NCBI GenBank assembly: GCA_900316645.1
Contig: ONDP01000001.1
Span: 160,011-224,010 of the forward strand
Direction of reading: 5' to 3'
Origin: an uncultured Prevotellaceae bacterium
GTDB taxonomy: Bacteria > Bacteroidota > Bacteroidia > Bacteroidales > Bacteroidaceae
DNA length: 64,000 nt
This document shows positions 53,515-61,454 of the stretch, piece by piece. The position numbers were made by a program, and so were the translations under genes. Position 1 is the stretch's first letter. Each line of letters begins with the position of its first letter. Below the pieces are notes generated by a model, which worked only from the letters and a program-made list of their open reading frames with translations, was not told the origin of the DNA and did no database searches.

Positions 53515-53542
53515 AATTGTCAATTATCAATTATCAATTATC
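53515..53542. repeat. 7-bp tandem repeat upstream of the FadL-like gene
   Basis: Units AATTGTC, AATTATC, AATTATC, AATTATC, then a broken AATTCAA. It fills the 42-base gap between the exported-protein gene and the porin gene, so it lies in the ribosome-binding region of the porin. The first unit is a circular permutation of the reverse complement of the unit in the wecB-like gene. Confidence 0.88.
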
Positions 53543-53550
53543 AATTCAAA

Positions 53551-54393
53551 TTATCTCCTTCCACCATAGCTGTGTCCGCCACCACCAGATGAACGCATAC
53601 CACCACCGCCTCCACTGAAGCCGCCTGAACGATGACTTCCGCCGCCAAACGAGCTAGTACCGCGATTGATACTGCTACCCGAACGATAGCCGCCTAAGCT
53701 ACGCGGACCTGTCGTATTATTATAGGTGCGGGAGCCGTAGTTACGGGAGCTGTTGTAGCGATGGTTGGAGGTTGTATACTTGTGGTGAGAATATCCCGCA
53801 CGACTCCAGCGAGCACCTGTTCCACCTCTATAAACAGTATAGCGTGGTCCGTACCAGCCACCCCAATAGCCATAATAGGGATAACGCCAGGGGGAATACC
53901 ATGTATAATAAGGTGAGTACCAACCACCATACCAACCATAGTAACCGTAGTACCAGGGGTCGTAATACCAGGGATCATACCAGCTGTAGTAGCTGCTGTA
54001 ATACCAAGGTGAAGTCCAACGGCCATCACGATAACCCTCCCAATAGGCTTCCGTAGGGGTATAGTCGTCAAAACGACTCATACGTCGGGTGTACTTATAG
54101 TCAGTATAGGCTGAGTCGGGATATACACCACGTTTCCCGTCGAAAGCGATAATATCATTGCCTGCAGAGTCGATGGGCGCTACATGGCTCCACGCACGGC
54201 GATTGTATTCGTCAGCACTACGTGTACTGCCTGCGTAGTAGGTGTTGGTAGGCATCCCATACTGCTCGGCTTCCTTAGCCACGTTCTCCTTCGTAGGAAC
54301 GAAGTAAAGATCGTCGTCCTGTGCCATCATAGTGATAGGCATGGCTCCTAAGAGGACTGAGAGTAGAACTAACTTTTTCATATTCATTTCCAT
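53551..54393 (-). CDS. Exported Tyr/Trp/Gly-rich low-complexity protein
   Basis: A 280-residue protein with a signal peptide (MKKLVLLSVLLGAMPITMMA); ATG 54393 and ATG 54381 are both possible. Residues about 125-200 are built from repeated WYY, WYDPWYY and GYYGWYGG segments; residues 200-280 are Ser/Gly/Arg-rich with an SFGGGSHRSGG-like tail. Such composition suits a flexible, possibly self-associating surface or periplasmic protein. No domain is recognised. It is followed by the porin gene after 42 bases and is probably co-transcribed with it. Confidence 0.75.
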   Translation of the reverse strand: MEMNMKKLVLLSVLLGAMPITMMAQDDDLYFVPTKENVAKEAEQYGMPTNTYYAGSTRSADEYNRRAWSHVAPIDSAGNDIIAFDGKRGVYPDSAYTDYKYTRRMSRFDDYTPTEAYWEGYRDGRWTSPWYYSSYYSWYDPWYYDPWYYGYYGWYGGWYSPYYTWYSPWRYPYYGYWGGWYGPRYTVYRGGTGARWSRAGYSHHKYTTSNHRYNSSRNYGSRTYNNTTGPRSLGGYRSGSSINRGTSSFGGGSHRSGGFSGGGGGMRSSGGGGHSYGGRR

Positions 54394-54437
54394 ACATTAT
54401 ATAGTTTCACGCTGCAAAATTACAACGAATTTCATTG

Positions 54438-54445
54438 CAAAGTTA
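54438..54445 (-). promoter_or_regulatory. -7 element (TAACTTTG) upstream of the exported Tyr/Trp-rich gene
   Basis: On the minus strand TAACTTTG at 54445-54438; a second candidate TAATTTTG is at 54421-54414. No -33 box at either is convincing. Confidence 0.45.
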
Positions 54446-54487
54446 CGGAAAAACCCTAAACTGAGATAGGATTTTCCCTATTTTTTG

Positions 54488-54495
54488 TAATTTTG
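54488..54495 (+). promoter_or_regulatory. -7 element (TAATTTTG) of prmA
   Basis: TAATTTTG lies 21 bases before ATG 54517 and overlaps a possible upstream TTG start at 54493, which is thereby excluded. No TTTG at -33. Confidence 0.55.
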
Positions 54496-54516
54496 CACTT
54501 AAAATTTAACATCATC

Positions 54517-55383
54517 ATGAAATATTACGAAGTAGAATTCAAAATTCAGCCCTGCTCCCAGGATGCTCGCGACATCCTTGCAGCTCTGGCTGGCGAAGCA
54601 GGTTTCGAGACGTTTGAGGATACCGATGAAGGTGTGAAAGGGTATGTGCAACAGGCACTTTTCAATCAATCGGCGCTCGACGAATCTCTTCAGTTCTTCC
54701 CTATTGAAGGTACACATATTATTTATGAGGTGGCTGAGGCTGAGGATAAAGATTGGAACGAGCAATGGGAGCAAGAGGGGTTTGACCCCATCGTCATTGA
54801 CAACGGGAAAATCGTGATTCACGACGGTAGGCATCTCCCCACACAATACTCAACGCAGGATTCTAAAGTCTCCATTGAAATTGACGCACACCTTGCCTTC
54901 GGAACAGGTACTCATGAGACCACTCGCATGATATGCAGCACGCTCTTGGAGGAGACTTTAAAAGGCAAAAATCTGTTGGACGCAGGATGCGGAACTGGTA
55001 TCCTCGGGATAACCGCACTAAAACTTGGAGCAAACAGCGTAACCGCTTATGATATAGACGAATGGAGTTCTGACAACACACGCCATAATGCCGTCATTAA
55101 TCAGGTGGAAAACAACATCAAAATATATTGTGGTGATGCTACCCTACTCGACACCGTCAGCGAACATTTCGACTATGTGGTAGCCAACATCAACAGAAAT
55201 ATCCTCTTACAGGACATGGAACGCTTCCATAAGGTAATGAAATCAGGAGGCACTCTCATTCTCAGTGGTTTTTATACGGACGACATTCCCCTTCTGGAAG
55301 CTAAGGGAAACGAGTTGGGACTGACCCTTTCAAAGACAAAAGAAGACAACAATTGGGCATGTATCGTCATGCGCGAACAATAA
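54517..55383 (+). CDS. prmA: Ribosomal protein L11 methyltransferase
   Basis: A 288-residue SAM-dependent enzyme trimethylating ribosomal protein L11. The N-terminal substrate domain (MKYYEVEFKIQP...) precedes HLAFGTGTHETTRM, the PrmA signature, and the SAM loop LLDAGCGTGILGI. VANINRNILLQDM is motif IV-like with NIN. I chose ATG 54517 on the basis of the promoter and family N-terminus. It is a single gene between promoters. Confidence 0.95.
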   Translation: MKYYEVEFKIQPCSQDARDILAALAGEAGFETFEDTDEGVKGYVQQALFNQSALDESLQFFPIEGTHIIYEVAEAEDKDWNEQWEQEGFDPIVIDNGKIVIHDGRHLPTQYSTQDSKVSIEIDAHLAFGTGTHETTRMICSTLLEETLKGKNLLDAGCGTGILGITALKLGANSVTAYDIDEWSSDNTRHNAVINQVENNIKIYCGDATLLDTVSEHFDYVVANINRNILLQDMERFHKVMKSGGTLILSGFYTDDIPLLEAKGNELGLTLSKTKEDNNWACIVMREQ

Positions 55384-55420
55384 AATATTAAAAATATTTT
55401 CCGAAATCATATTTATTTCG

Positions 55421-55428
55421 TAACTTTG
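55421..55428 (+). promoter_or_regulatory. -7 element (TAACTTTG) of serS
   Basis: TAACTTTG lies 55 bases before the serS ATG; the -33 position reads TTTT (55397-55400). A heptamer repeat lies in the leader. Confidence 0.65.
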
Positions 55429-55440
55429 CAGCCTGTAACT

Positions 55441-55480
55441 GGTAAATTGAAAATAGTAAATTGTCAAATAGTAAATTAAA
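55441..55480. repeat. 7-bp-period repeat in the serS leader
   Basis: Units TAAATTG, AAAATAG, TAAATTG, TCAAATAG (8 bases), TAAATTA. The period is seven with one inserted base. It ends four to six bases before the serS ATG, in the ribosome-binding region. Confidence 0.7.
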
Positions 55481-55483
55481 ATT

Positions 55484-56800
55484 ATGCTTACACTTAAACT
55501 CATTACTGAGGAAACCGACCGCGTGATTCGCGGATTGGAAAAGAAACATTTCAAAGGAGCCAAAGAAGCTATCGACGAAGTTCTTGCCGTTGACAAGCGT
55601 CGCCGTGAGGCCCAGCAAAAGCTTGATGCCAACCTGAGCGAAGCCAAGAAACTGGCTGCACAGATTGGTGCACTGATGAAAGAAGGTAAACGCGAAGAGG
55701 CAGATAACATCAAGGAGTCTGTGGCAAAGATGAAGGATTCCAACAAGCAGTTGGAGGAAACCATGAACGAAGCTCAGGAAGAGATGACTCGTCTGCTCTG
55801 TCAGATTCCGAATATCCCCTATGACGAAGTGCCAGAGGGCGCCACAGCTGAGGACAACCACGTGGTGAAGAGCAACCAGAAGGAGTGCGACGGTACCGAT
55901 ACCGTTGGCAACTGGACTGCTAACCCTGTAATTCCGTCAGCAAAGCTGCCACACTGGGAACTGGCTAAGAAATACAACCTCATCGATTTCGACTTGGGTG
56001 TAAAGATTACAGGTGCCGGATTCCCCGTATATATCGGCAAGGGTGCTCGCCTGCAGCGTGCCCTCATTAATTTCTTCCTCGACGAGGCCCGCAAGAGCGG
56101 TTATACGGAGATTATGCCTCCTACAGTAGTGAATGCTGACTCCGGATATGGCACAGGCCAGTTGCCCGATAAGGAAGGACAGATGTATCACTGCGAGGTG
56201 GACGATTTCTATTTGATCCCTACCGCTGAAGTACCTGTTACCAACATCTATCGTGACGTTATTCTTGACGAGGCACAGCTGCCTATTAAAAACTGTGCTT
56301 ACACCGAGTGTTTCCGTCGTGAGGCAGGCTCTTATGGTAAGGATGTTCGCGGTCTGAACCGTTTACATGAATTCTCGAAAATTGAAATAGTACGTATTGA
56401 CAAACCTGAGCATTCGAAGGAGAGTCATAAGGAAATGCTGGAGCACGTGGAAGGACTGTTGAAGAAATTGGAACTCCCCTACCGCATCCTGTTGCTCTGT
56501 GGTGGCGACCAGTCGTTCACCTCTTCTATCTGCTATGACTTCGAGGTATATTCCGAGGCTCAGAAGCGTTGGCTGGAGGTTTCGTCAGTATCTAACTTCG
56601 ACACCTATCAGGCCAATCGTCTGAAGTGTCGCTACCGTCGTGCCGACAACAAGAAGATTGAACTCTGCCACACGCTGAACGGTTCAGCATTGGCACTGCC
56701 TCGTATCGTAGCAGCACTCTTGGAGAACAACCAGACGGAGCAAGGCATTAAGATTCCTGCTGCATTAGTGCCATACACAGGATTCGAAATCATTGACTAA
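55484..56800 (+). CDS. serS: Seryl-tRNA synthetase
   Basis: Class II synthetase, 438 residues. An N-terminal coiled-coil arm (about residues 25-105, ALLCQIPNIPYDEVPEG following it) binds the long variable arm of tRNA(Ser). Motif 2 FRREAGSYGKDVRGLNRLHEF-type is visible by FRREAGSYGKDVRG and RLHEFSKIE; motif 3 is HTLNGSALALPRIVAALLE. The start ATG 55484 is preceded by a heptamer repeat. Confidence 0.96.
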   Translation: MLTLKLITEETDRVIRGLEKKHFKGAKEAIDEVLAVDKRRREAQQKLDANLSEAKKLAAQIGALMKEGKREEADNIKESVAKMKDSNKQLEETMNEAQEEMTRLLCQIPNIPYDEVPEGATAEDNHVVKSNQKECDGTDTVGNWTANPVIPSAKLPHWELAKKYNLIDFDLGVKITGAGFPVYIGKGARLQRALINFFLDEARKSGYTEIMPPTVVNADSGYGTGQLPDKEGQMYHCEVDDFYLIPTAEVPVTNIYRDVILDEAQLPIKNCAYTECFRREAGSYGKDVRGLNRLHEFSKIEIVRIDKPEHSKESHKEMLEHVEGLLKKLELPYRILLLCGGDQSFTSSICYDFEVYSEAQKRWLEVSSVSNFDTYQANRLKCRYRRADNKKIELCHTLNGSALALPRIVAALLENNQTEQGIKIPAALVPYTGFEIID

Positions 56801-56810
56801 TATCATCAAC

Positions 56811-56867
56811 ATGGAAGGAAAAACTGAGGATGAAGTTGTAGAACTGATCCTCTCTTATATAGGATAA
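56811..56867 (+). CDS. Possible 18-codon frame between serS and nfn
   Basis: ATG 56811 to TAA 56867 encodes MEGKTEDEVVELILSYIG. It lies ten bases after serS and one base before the next ATG. It could be a short translated leader coupling the two genes, or chance. There is no support beyond the frame. Confidence 0.2.
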   Translation: MEGKTEDEVVELILSYIG

Positions 56868-56868
56868 A

Positions 56869-59229
56869 ATGAATAAAATTGTAAGAAAAGAGCAATTCTC
56901 TGAAAAGGTCTTCCTCTTTGAAATGGAAGCCCCACTGATTGCCCAAAGCCGTAAGGCTGGTAATTTCGTCATTGTACGCGTCGACAAAAAAGGTGAGCGC
57001 ATGCCACTGACTATTGCCGGTGCAGACATCGAGAAGGGAACCATCACACTGGTGGTACAAATGGTTGGTCTCTCATCCAAGAAATTGTGTGCACTCAACG
57101 AAGGTGAGTATGTGGCTGACATCGTAGGACCTCTTGGTAATCCTACCCATATTGAGAACTATGGTACTGTTGTCTGTGCCGGTGGTGGATTGGGTGTTGC
57201 ACCTATGCTTCCCATTATCCAGGCTCTGAAGGCCGCAGGTAATCGTGTCCTCTCCGTTATGGCTGGACGTTCCAAGGACCTGATTATCCTTGAGGACAAA
57301 GTGCGTGAATCGTCTGATGAGGTCATCATCATGACTGACGACGGCTCGTACGGTGAGAAAGGTGTAGTAACCGTTGGTATTGAGAAATTCATCCAGCAGG
57401 AGCCTCATGTTGACAAGGTATTTGCCATTGGCCCTCCTATCATGATGAAGTTTTCCAACCTGACAGCCCAGAAATATAACATTCCTTGTGAAGTAAGTCT
57501 GAATACCATCATGGTGGATGGTACTGGTATGTGCGGTGCTTGCCGACTGACTATCGGAGGCAAGACGAAGTTCGTCTGCATCGACGGTCCTGAGTTTGAC
57601 GGTGCTCTTGTCGACTGGGATGAGATGTTCAAGCGAATGGGAACCTTTAAGCGTGCTGAACAGGAAGAACTGGAGCACTACGAGGAACACCTCGTTAACA
57701 ATAGCGTTCTCGACGGTTCACCCGTCGAGCAAACCCCCGACGTCATCATGGATCACGAACCTACCAATGATTCCATCGAGATTCTGACAGATAGAAACGC
57801 ACCTTGGCGCGAAGAGATTCGCAAGAGCATGAAACCCAAAGAGCGTACTGCTATTGCGCGTGTTATCATGCCCGAGCTCGACCCCGTCTATCGTGCAACC
57901 ACTCGCACCGAGGAGGTCAACATCGGTCTCACCAAAGAGATGGCTGTACAGGAAGCCAAGCGTTGTCTTGACTGTGCTAAGCCTACCTGTGTCGAGGGTT
58001 GTCCTGTCAACATCAACATCCCTTCGTTTATCAAGAATATCGAACGTGGCGAGTTCCTTGCTGCAGCTAAAGTGCTGAAGCATACCTCTGCCCTTCCTGC
58101 TGTCTGTGGCCGTGTTTGTCCCCAGGAGAAGCAGTGTGAGAGCAAGTGTATCCACTTGAAGATGAACGAGCCTGCTGTTGCTATCGGTTATCTGGAGCGT
58201 TTTGCAGCTGACTACGAACGTGAAAGCGGAAACATCTCACTGCCTGAAATAGCACCTGCCAATGGCATTAAGATTGCCGTCGTCGGATCAGGTCCTGCAG
58301 GACTGAGTTTTGCAGGCGATATGGTGAAGAAGGGTTACGATGTTTACGTCTTCGAAGCGCTGCATGAGATTGGTGGTGTATTGAAATATGGTATTCCTGA
58401 GTTCCGTCTGCCCAATAAGATTGTGGATGTCGAGATTCAGAACCTTGCCAAGATGGGTGTTCACTTCCAGACTGACGTGATTGTCGGTAAGACCATCAGC
58501 GTAGAACAGCTGGAGAAACAGGGTTTCAAGGGTATCTTCGTAGGCTCTGGTGCCGGTCTGCCCAACTTCATGAACATTCCTGGCGAGAATGCCATTAACA
58601 TCATGTCAAGTAACGAATACCTGACTCGTGTCAACTTGATGGACGCTGCTAATCCTACTACCGATACACCTATCAATCTGGGTAAGAATGTGTTGGTGGT
58701 TGGCGGTGGCAATACTGCTATGGACTCTTGTCGTACTGCCAAGCGTCTCGGTGGAAATGTCACCCTCGTATATCGTCGCAGCGAACAGGAAATGCCTGCA
58801 CGTCTGGAAGAGGTGAAGCATGCCAAGGAAGAAGGCATCAACTTCCTCACTCTTCACAATCCTATCGAGTATCTGGCCGACGAGAATGGTGCCGTCAAGG
58901 CTGCTGTGCTTCAGGTGATGGAACTGGGCGAACCAGATGCCTCTGGTCGTCGCAGTCCTGTTCCCGTTGAGGGTAAGACCGTCACTCTTGATGTTGACCA
59001 GGTGATTGTTGCCGTTGGTGTATCACCCAACCCACTCGTTCCAAAGTCTATCGAAGGACTTGAACTGGGTCGCAAGAACACTATCGTTGTTAACGAGGGT
59101 ATGCAATCAGCCCGCTCCGAGATCTTCGCCGGAGGTGATATCGTTCGTGGTGGCGCTACCGTTATCCTGGCTATGGGTGATGGTCGTCGTGCTGCACAAA
59201 ACATGGATGAATACCTTCAGAAGCAATGA
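56869..59229 (+). CDS. Fused NADH-dependent ferredoxin:NADP+ oxidoreductase (NfnA-NfnB / sulfide dehydrogenase type)
   Basis: A 786-residue cytoplasmic flavoprotein that joins two normally separate subunits. Residues about 1-280 are NfnA-like (FNR/DHODB type): FVIVRVDKKGERMPLTI for FAD, CAGGGLGVAPMLPI for the nucleotide, and DGTGMCGACRLTIG with further Cys for a [2Fe-2S] cluster. Residues about 330-786 are NfnB, the glutamate-synthase small-subunit fold: CLDCAKPTCVEGCPVNINIP and CGRVCPQEKQCESKC ([4Fe-4S]), VVGSGPAGLSFA (FAD) and VVGGGNTAMDSCR (NADPH). It probably bifurcates NADPH electrons to NAD+ and ferredoxin, complementing Rnf. It overlaps the next gene by four bases. Confidence 0.93.
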   Translation: MNKIVRKEQFSEKVFLFEMEAPLIAQSRKAGNFVIVRVDKKGERMPLTIAGADIEKGTITLVVQMVGLSSKKLCALNEGEYVADIVGPLGNPTHIENYGTVVCAGGGLGVAPMLPIIQALKAAGNRVLSVMAGRSKDLIILEDKVRESSDEVIIMTDDGSYGEKGVVTVGIEKFIQQEPHVDKVFAIGPPIMMKFSNLTAQKYNIPCEVSLNTIMVDGTGMCGACRLTIGGKTKFVCIDGPEFDGALVDWDEMFKRMGTFKRAEQEELEHYEEHLVNNSVLDGSPVEQTPDVIMDHEPTNDSIEILTDRNAPWREEIRKSMKPKERTAIARVIMPELDPVYRATTRTEEVNIGLTKEMAVQEAKRCLDCAKPTCVEGCPVNINIPSFIKNIERGEFLAAAKVLKHTSALPAVCGRVCPQEKQCESKCIHLKMNEPAVAIGYLERFAADYERESGNISLPEIAPANGIKIAVVGSGPAGLSFAGDMVKKGYDVYVFEALHEIGGVLKYGIPEFRLPNKIVDVEIQNLAKMGVHFQTDVIVGKTISVEQLEKQGFKGIFVGSGAGLPNFMNIPGENAINIMSSNEYLTRVNLMDAANPTTDTPINLGKNVLVVGGGNTAMDSCRTAKRLGGNVTLVYRRSEQEMPARLEEVKHAKEEGINFLTLHNPIEYLADENGAVKAAVLQVMELGEPDASGRRSPVPVEGKTVTLDVDQVIVAVGVSPNPLVPKSIEGLELGRKNTIVVNEGMQSARSEIFAGGDIVRGGATVILAMGDGRRAAQNMDEYLQKQ

Positions 59230-59594
59230 ACGGACTATATACCATTATTTTGCTCATACTAAGTAATGTGTTCATGACACTTGCTTGGTATGGGCATTTA
59301 AAATTATCGCAAACAGGTGTCAGCAGCAATTGGCCACTCATTGGCGTGATAGCATTTTCATGGATGATTGCCTTCTTTGAATATTGCTGTCAGGTGCCTG
59401 CCAACCGCTTGGGATTTGAAGGCAATGGAGGCCCCTTTAATTTGGTGCAGTTGAAAGTTATCCAGGAATGCATCTCGCTGGGCGTTTTTGCCGTGATAGC
59501 CAATATCATGTTCCAGGGACAGAACCTGCATTGGAACCACATTCTCGCCTTCTTCCTGATTATCTGCGCGGTCTATTTGGTGTTTATGAAGTAA
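59226..59594 (+). CDS. DUF486 / DMT-like small membrane protein
   Basis: A 122-residue protein with four hydrophobic helices. AWYGHLKLSQ, FEYCCQVPANRLGFEG and FNLVQLKVIQECISLGVFA match DUF486, a small family related to the drug/metabolite transporter superfamily. Its substrate is unknown. The four-base overlap with the NfnAB-type gene implies coupling. Confidence 0.88.
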   Translation: MNGLYTIILLILSNVFMTLAWYGHLKLSQTGVSSNWPLIGVIAFSWMIAFFEYCCQVPANRLGFEGNGGPFNLVQLKVIQECISLGVFAVIANIMFQGQNLHWNHILAFFLIICAVYLVFMK

Positions 59595-59598
59595 GTGA

Positions 59599-61449
59599 AT
59601 GACTAACGGGGAGAAACTTTGGAAGACATTCAATAAAGCACTGGGGCTTTATCAGCTCATCGACGAGGGCGACAAAATACTTGTCGGATTGTCGGGCGGC
59701 AAAGACTCGCTATGCCTTCTTGAATTCTTGGCACGTCGCTCTAAGATTCATGTTCCTCACTTCACCGTCGAGGCATTACATATCCGCATGGAAAATGTGC
59801 TATATGAAACCGACACCACCTACCTCCAGCAGTTCTGCGACACGCTGGGTGTTCCCCTCCACATCATCACTACCAGTTTTGATTCAGAACTCTCCACTCT
59901 TAACTCTTCACTTAAAAAGAAGCCTGCTTGTTTCCTCTGCTCATGGCAACGACGCAAACAGCTCTTCAACTTGGCACAAGAGTTGGGATGCAATAAAATT
60001 GCACTTGGACATCATCAGGACGATTTGATTCATACATCCTTGATGAATCTCACGTTTCAGGGTCATTTCTCATCTATGCCTCCATTGCTCAAGATGGAAA
60101 AAATGCCTTTGTCAATTATCCGTCCACTGTGTCTTTGTCAAGAAGCCGACATTGCCGCATATGCCCAGCAGCAAGGCTATAAGAAACAACTGAAGCAATG
60201 TCCCTATGAACACGAAACCAATAGAACCACCGTTCGTCAACTGTTTCTGCAAATGCAACAGATGAACAAAGAGGCGCGTTACTCCATCTGGAATGCTTTG
60301 CAGTCAACAATGAAGACATCTACGCTAATCCTATTGCTCTTTACCTTGTTGTCGCTTAATGTCAGTGCACAGCGCCGAAAACCGGTTCAGAAAAAAACTG
60401 AGCCATCCACAGAAAAGACGGAAAAACTTAGACAGATGACAATGGCCACCCAGCGCATCATGTTTATCGACAGTGTATTGCTGCCTAAAAAGGATTTGCT
60501 GCGTGCCTACCCACTCTCTTCTGAGGCTGGACGTATAGCCCCCTACTCTAAGTTCTTCCCCAAGCACAGGTCACAGGCAATGACCTATATCAATGCATTA
60601 GGCAACCGCTGTTTCTATGCAGACAACGACAGTGTTCTATATACGCAAGAGCGATTGCTCAACCATTGGGATAAGCCCGACAGCGTGTCAGGAATCAATA
60701 CCGACAGACTATTGCAGCACATAAACTATCCCTTTATGCTGTCCGACGGGCTTACACTTTATTTTGCAGCACAAGGACCTGAGAGCATTGGGGGGTACGA
60801 TATTTTCATGACTACCTATGATGCCGCCGAGGGACGGTTTCTGAAACCTGAGAATATCGGTATGCCTTTCAATTCTACTGCCAACGACTATCTATTTGTC
60901 ATTGACGAATATAACCAATTGGGCTATTTTGCCACTGACCGACTCCATCCAGAATCCGATTCCGTGTGTGTCTATACGTTTATTCCTGCTGAGAAATACC
61001 AGACTTACGACCCTTCTGCTTTTTCCCTTGAACAGATAGCCGATTTTGCCCATATCACAAATATCTCGAAGACATGGGAGAAAGCGCCCCGAAAGGCTGC
61101 TTTGCAACGACTGAATCAGGCTCGGAAGAAACAGCAAACGAAACATGACGAATTCCATTTCGTCATCAACGACAATCTTACGTATCACCGACTCAGCCAC
61201 TTCAAGGCTCCTGGTAACCAAGACCGCTATAAGGAACTGAAACGTCTGCAACAGAAATATCAGCAAACAATAGCCTCTCTTGACAAGGCCCGTTTCTATT
61301 ATTCAAAAGCAACAAAAGCGGAGAAAGCTGAACTCTCGCGTGAAATCCTTGACTATGAACAAGCGCAGCATGAACTCTCTCAAGCTATTCATCAACAGGA
61401 GAAACTGATAAGAAAAGAAGAAAACAATTACCTCTATAAAAAGAAATAA
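59599..61449 (+). CDS. TtcA-like tRNA thiolase domain fused in frame to an exported PD40-like protein
   Basis: One uninterrupted 616-codon frame. Residues 1-237 are a complete PP-loop ATPase of the TtcA/TilS type: LVGLSGGKDSLCLLEFLA near 28, ACFLCSWQRRKQLF with the CxxC, LGHHQDDLIHTS, and a third cysteine in KQCPYE. Residue 238 is a methionine starting a classic signal peptide (MKTSTLILLLFTLLSLNVSA), followed by an exported domain with a beta-propeller-like block (FMLSDGLTLYFAAQGPESIGG, ending with YDIFMTTYD) and a coiled-coil tail. No stop separates them. A real chimera would put a secreted domain behind a cytoplasmic enzyme, so I infer that the second part is translated from ATG 60310, and that the thiolase has lost its stop codon. 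Confidence 0.75.
   Translation: MTNGEKLWKTFNKALGLYQLIDEGDKILVGLSGGKDSLCLLEFLARRSKIHVPHFTVEALHIRMENVLYETDTTYLQQFCDTLGVPLHIITTSFDSELSTLNSSLKKKPACFLCSWQRRKQLFNLAQELGCNKIALGHHQDDLIHTSLMNLTFQGHFSSMPPLLKMEKMPLSIIRPLCLCQEADIAAYAQQQGYKKQLKQCPYEHETNRTTVRQLFLQMQQMNKEARYSIWNALQSTMKTSTLILLLFTLLSLNVSAQRRKPVQKKTEPSTEKTEKLRQMTMATQRIMFIDSVLLPKKDLLRAYPLSSEAGRIAPYSKFFPKHRSQAMTYINALGNRCFYADNDSVLYTQERLLNHWDKPDSVSGINTDRLLQHINYPFMLSDGLTLYFAAQGPESIGGYDIFMTTYDAAEGRFLKPENIGMPFNSTANDYLFVIDEYNQLGYFATDRLHPESDSVCVYTFIPAEKYQTYDPSAFSLEQIADFAHITNISKTWEKAPRKAALQRLNQARKKQQTKHDEFHFVINDNLTYHRLSHFKAPGNQDRYKELKRLQQKYQQTIASLDKARFYYSKATKAEKAELSREILDYEQAQHELSQAIHQQEKLIRKEENNYLYKKK
60310..61449 (+). CDS. Probable separate exported PD40/WD40-like protein (internal start)
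   Basis: Alternative reading of the 3' part of the preceding frame: 379 residues from ATG 60310. Signal peptide to about residue 20, then a Lys-rich linker, a region with repeated DGLTLYFAAQG and NQLGYFATDR blades typical of PD40-like beta-propellers linked to OmpA-type outer membrane proteins, and a C-terminal helical coiled coil of about 90 residues rich in Gln, Lys and Glu. It lies five bases before the nucleoside phosphorylase gene. The role is unknown. Confidence 0.6.
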   Translation: MKTSTLILLLFTLLSLNVSAQRRKPVQKKTEPSTEKTEKLRQMTMATQRIMFIDSVLLPKKDLLRAYPLSSEAGRIAPYSKFFPKHRSQAMTYINALGNRCFYADNDSVLYTQERLLNHWDKPDSVSGINTDRLLQHINYPFMLSDGLTLYFAAQGPESIGGYDIFMTTYDAAEGRFLKPENIGMPFNSTANDYLFVIDEYNQLGYFATDRLHPESDSVCVYTFIPAEKYQTYDPSAFSLEQIADFAHITNISKTWEKAPRKAALQRLNQARKKQQTKHDEFHFVINDNLTYHRLSHFKAPGNQDRYKELKRLQQKYQQTIASLDKARFYYSKATKAEKAELSREILDYEQAQHELSQAIHQQEKLIRKEENNYLYKKK

Positions 61450-61454
61450 GACCT

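Noticed and set aside
56811-56867. Leader-peptide attenuator before the NfnAB-type gene
   Set aside because: The 18 codons have no repeated regulatory codon and no terminator/antiterminator pair follows; kept only as a low-confidence frame.
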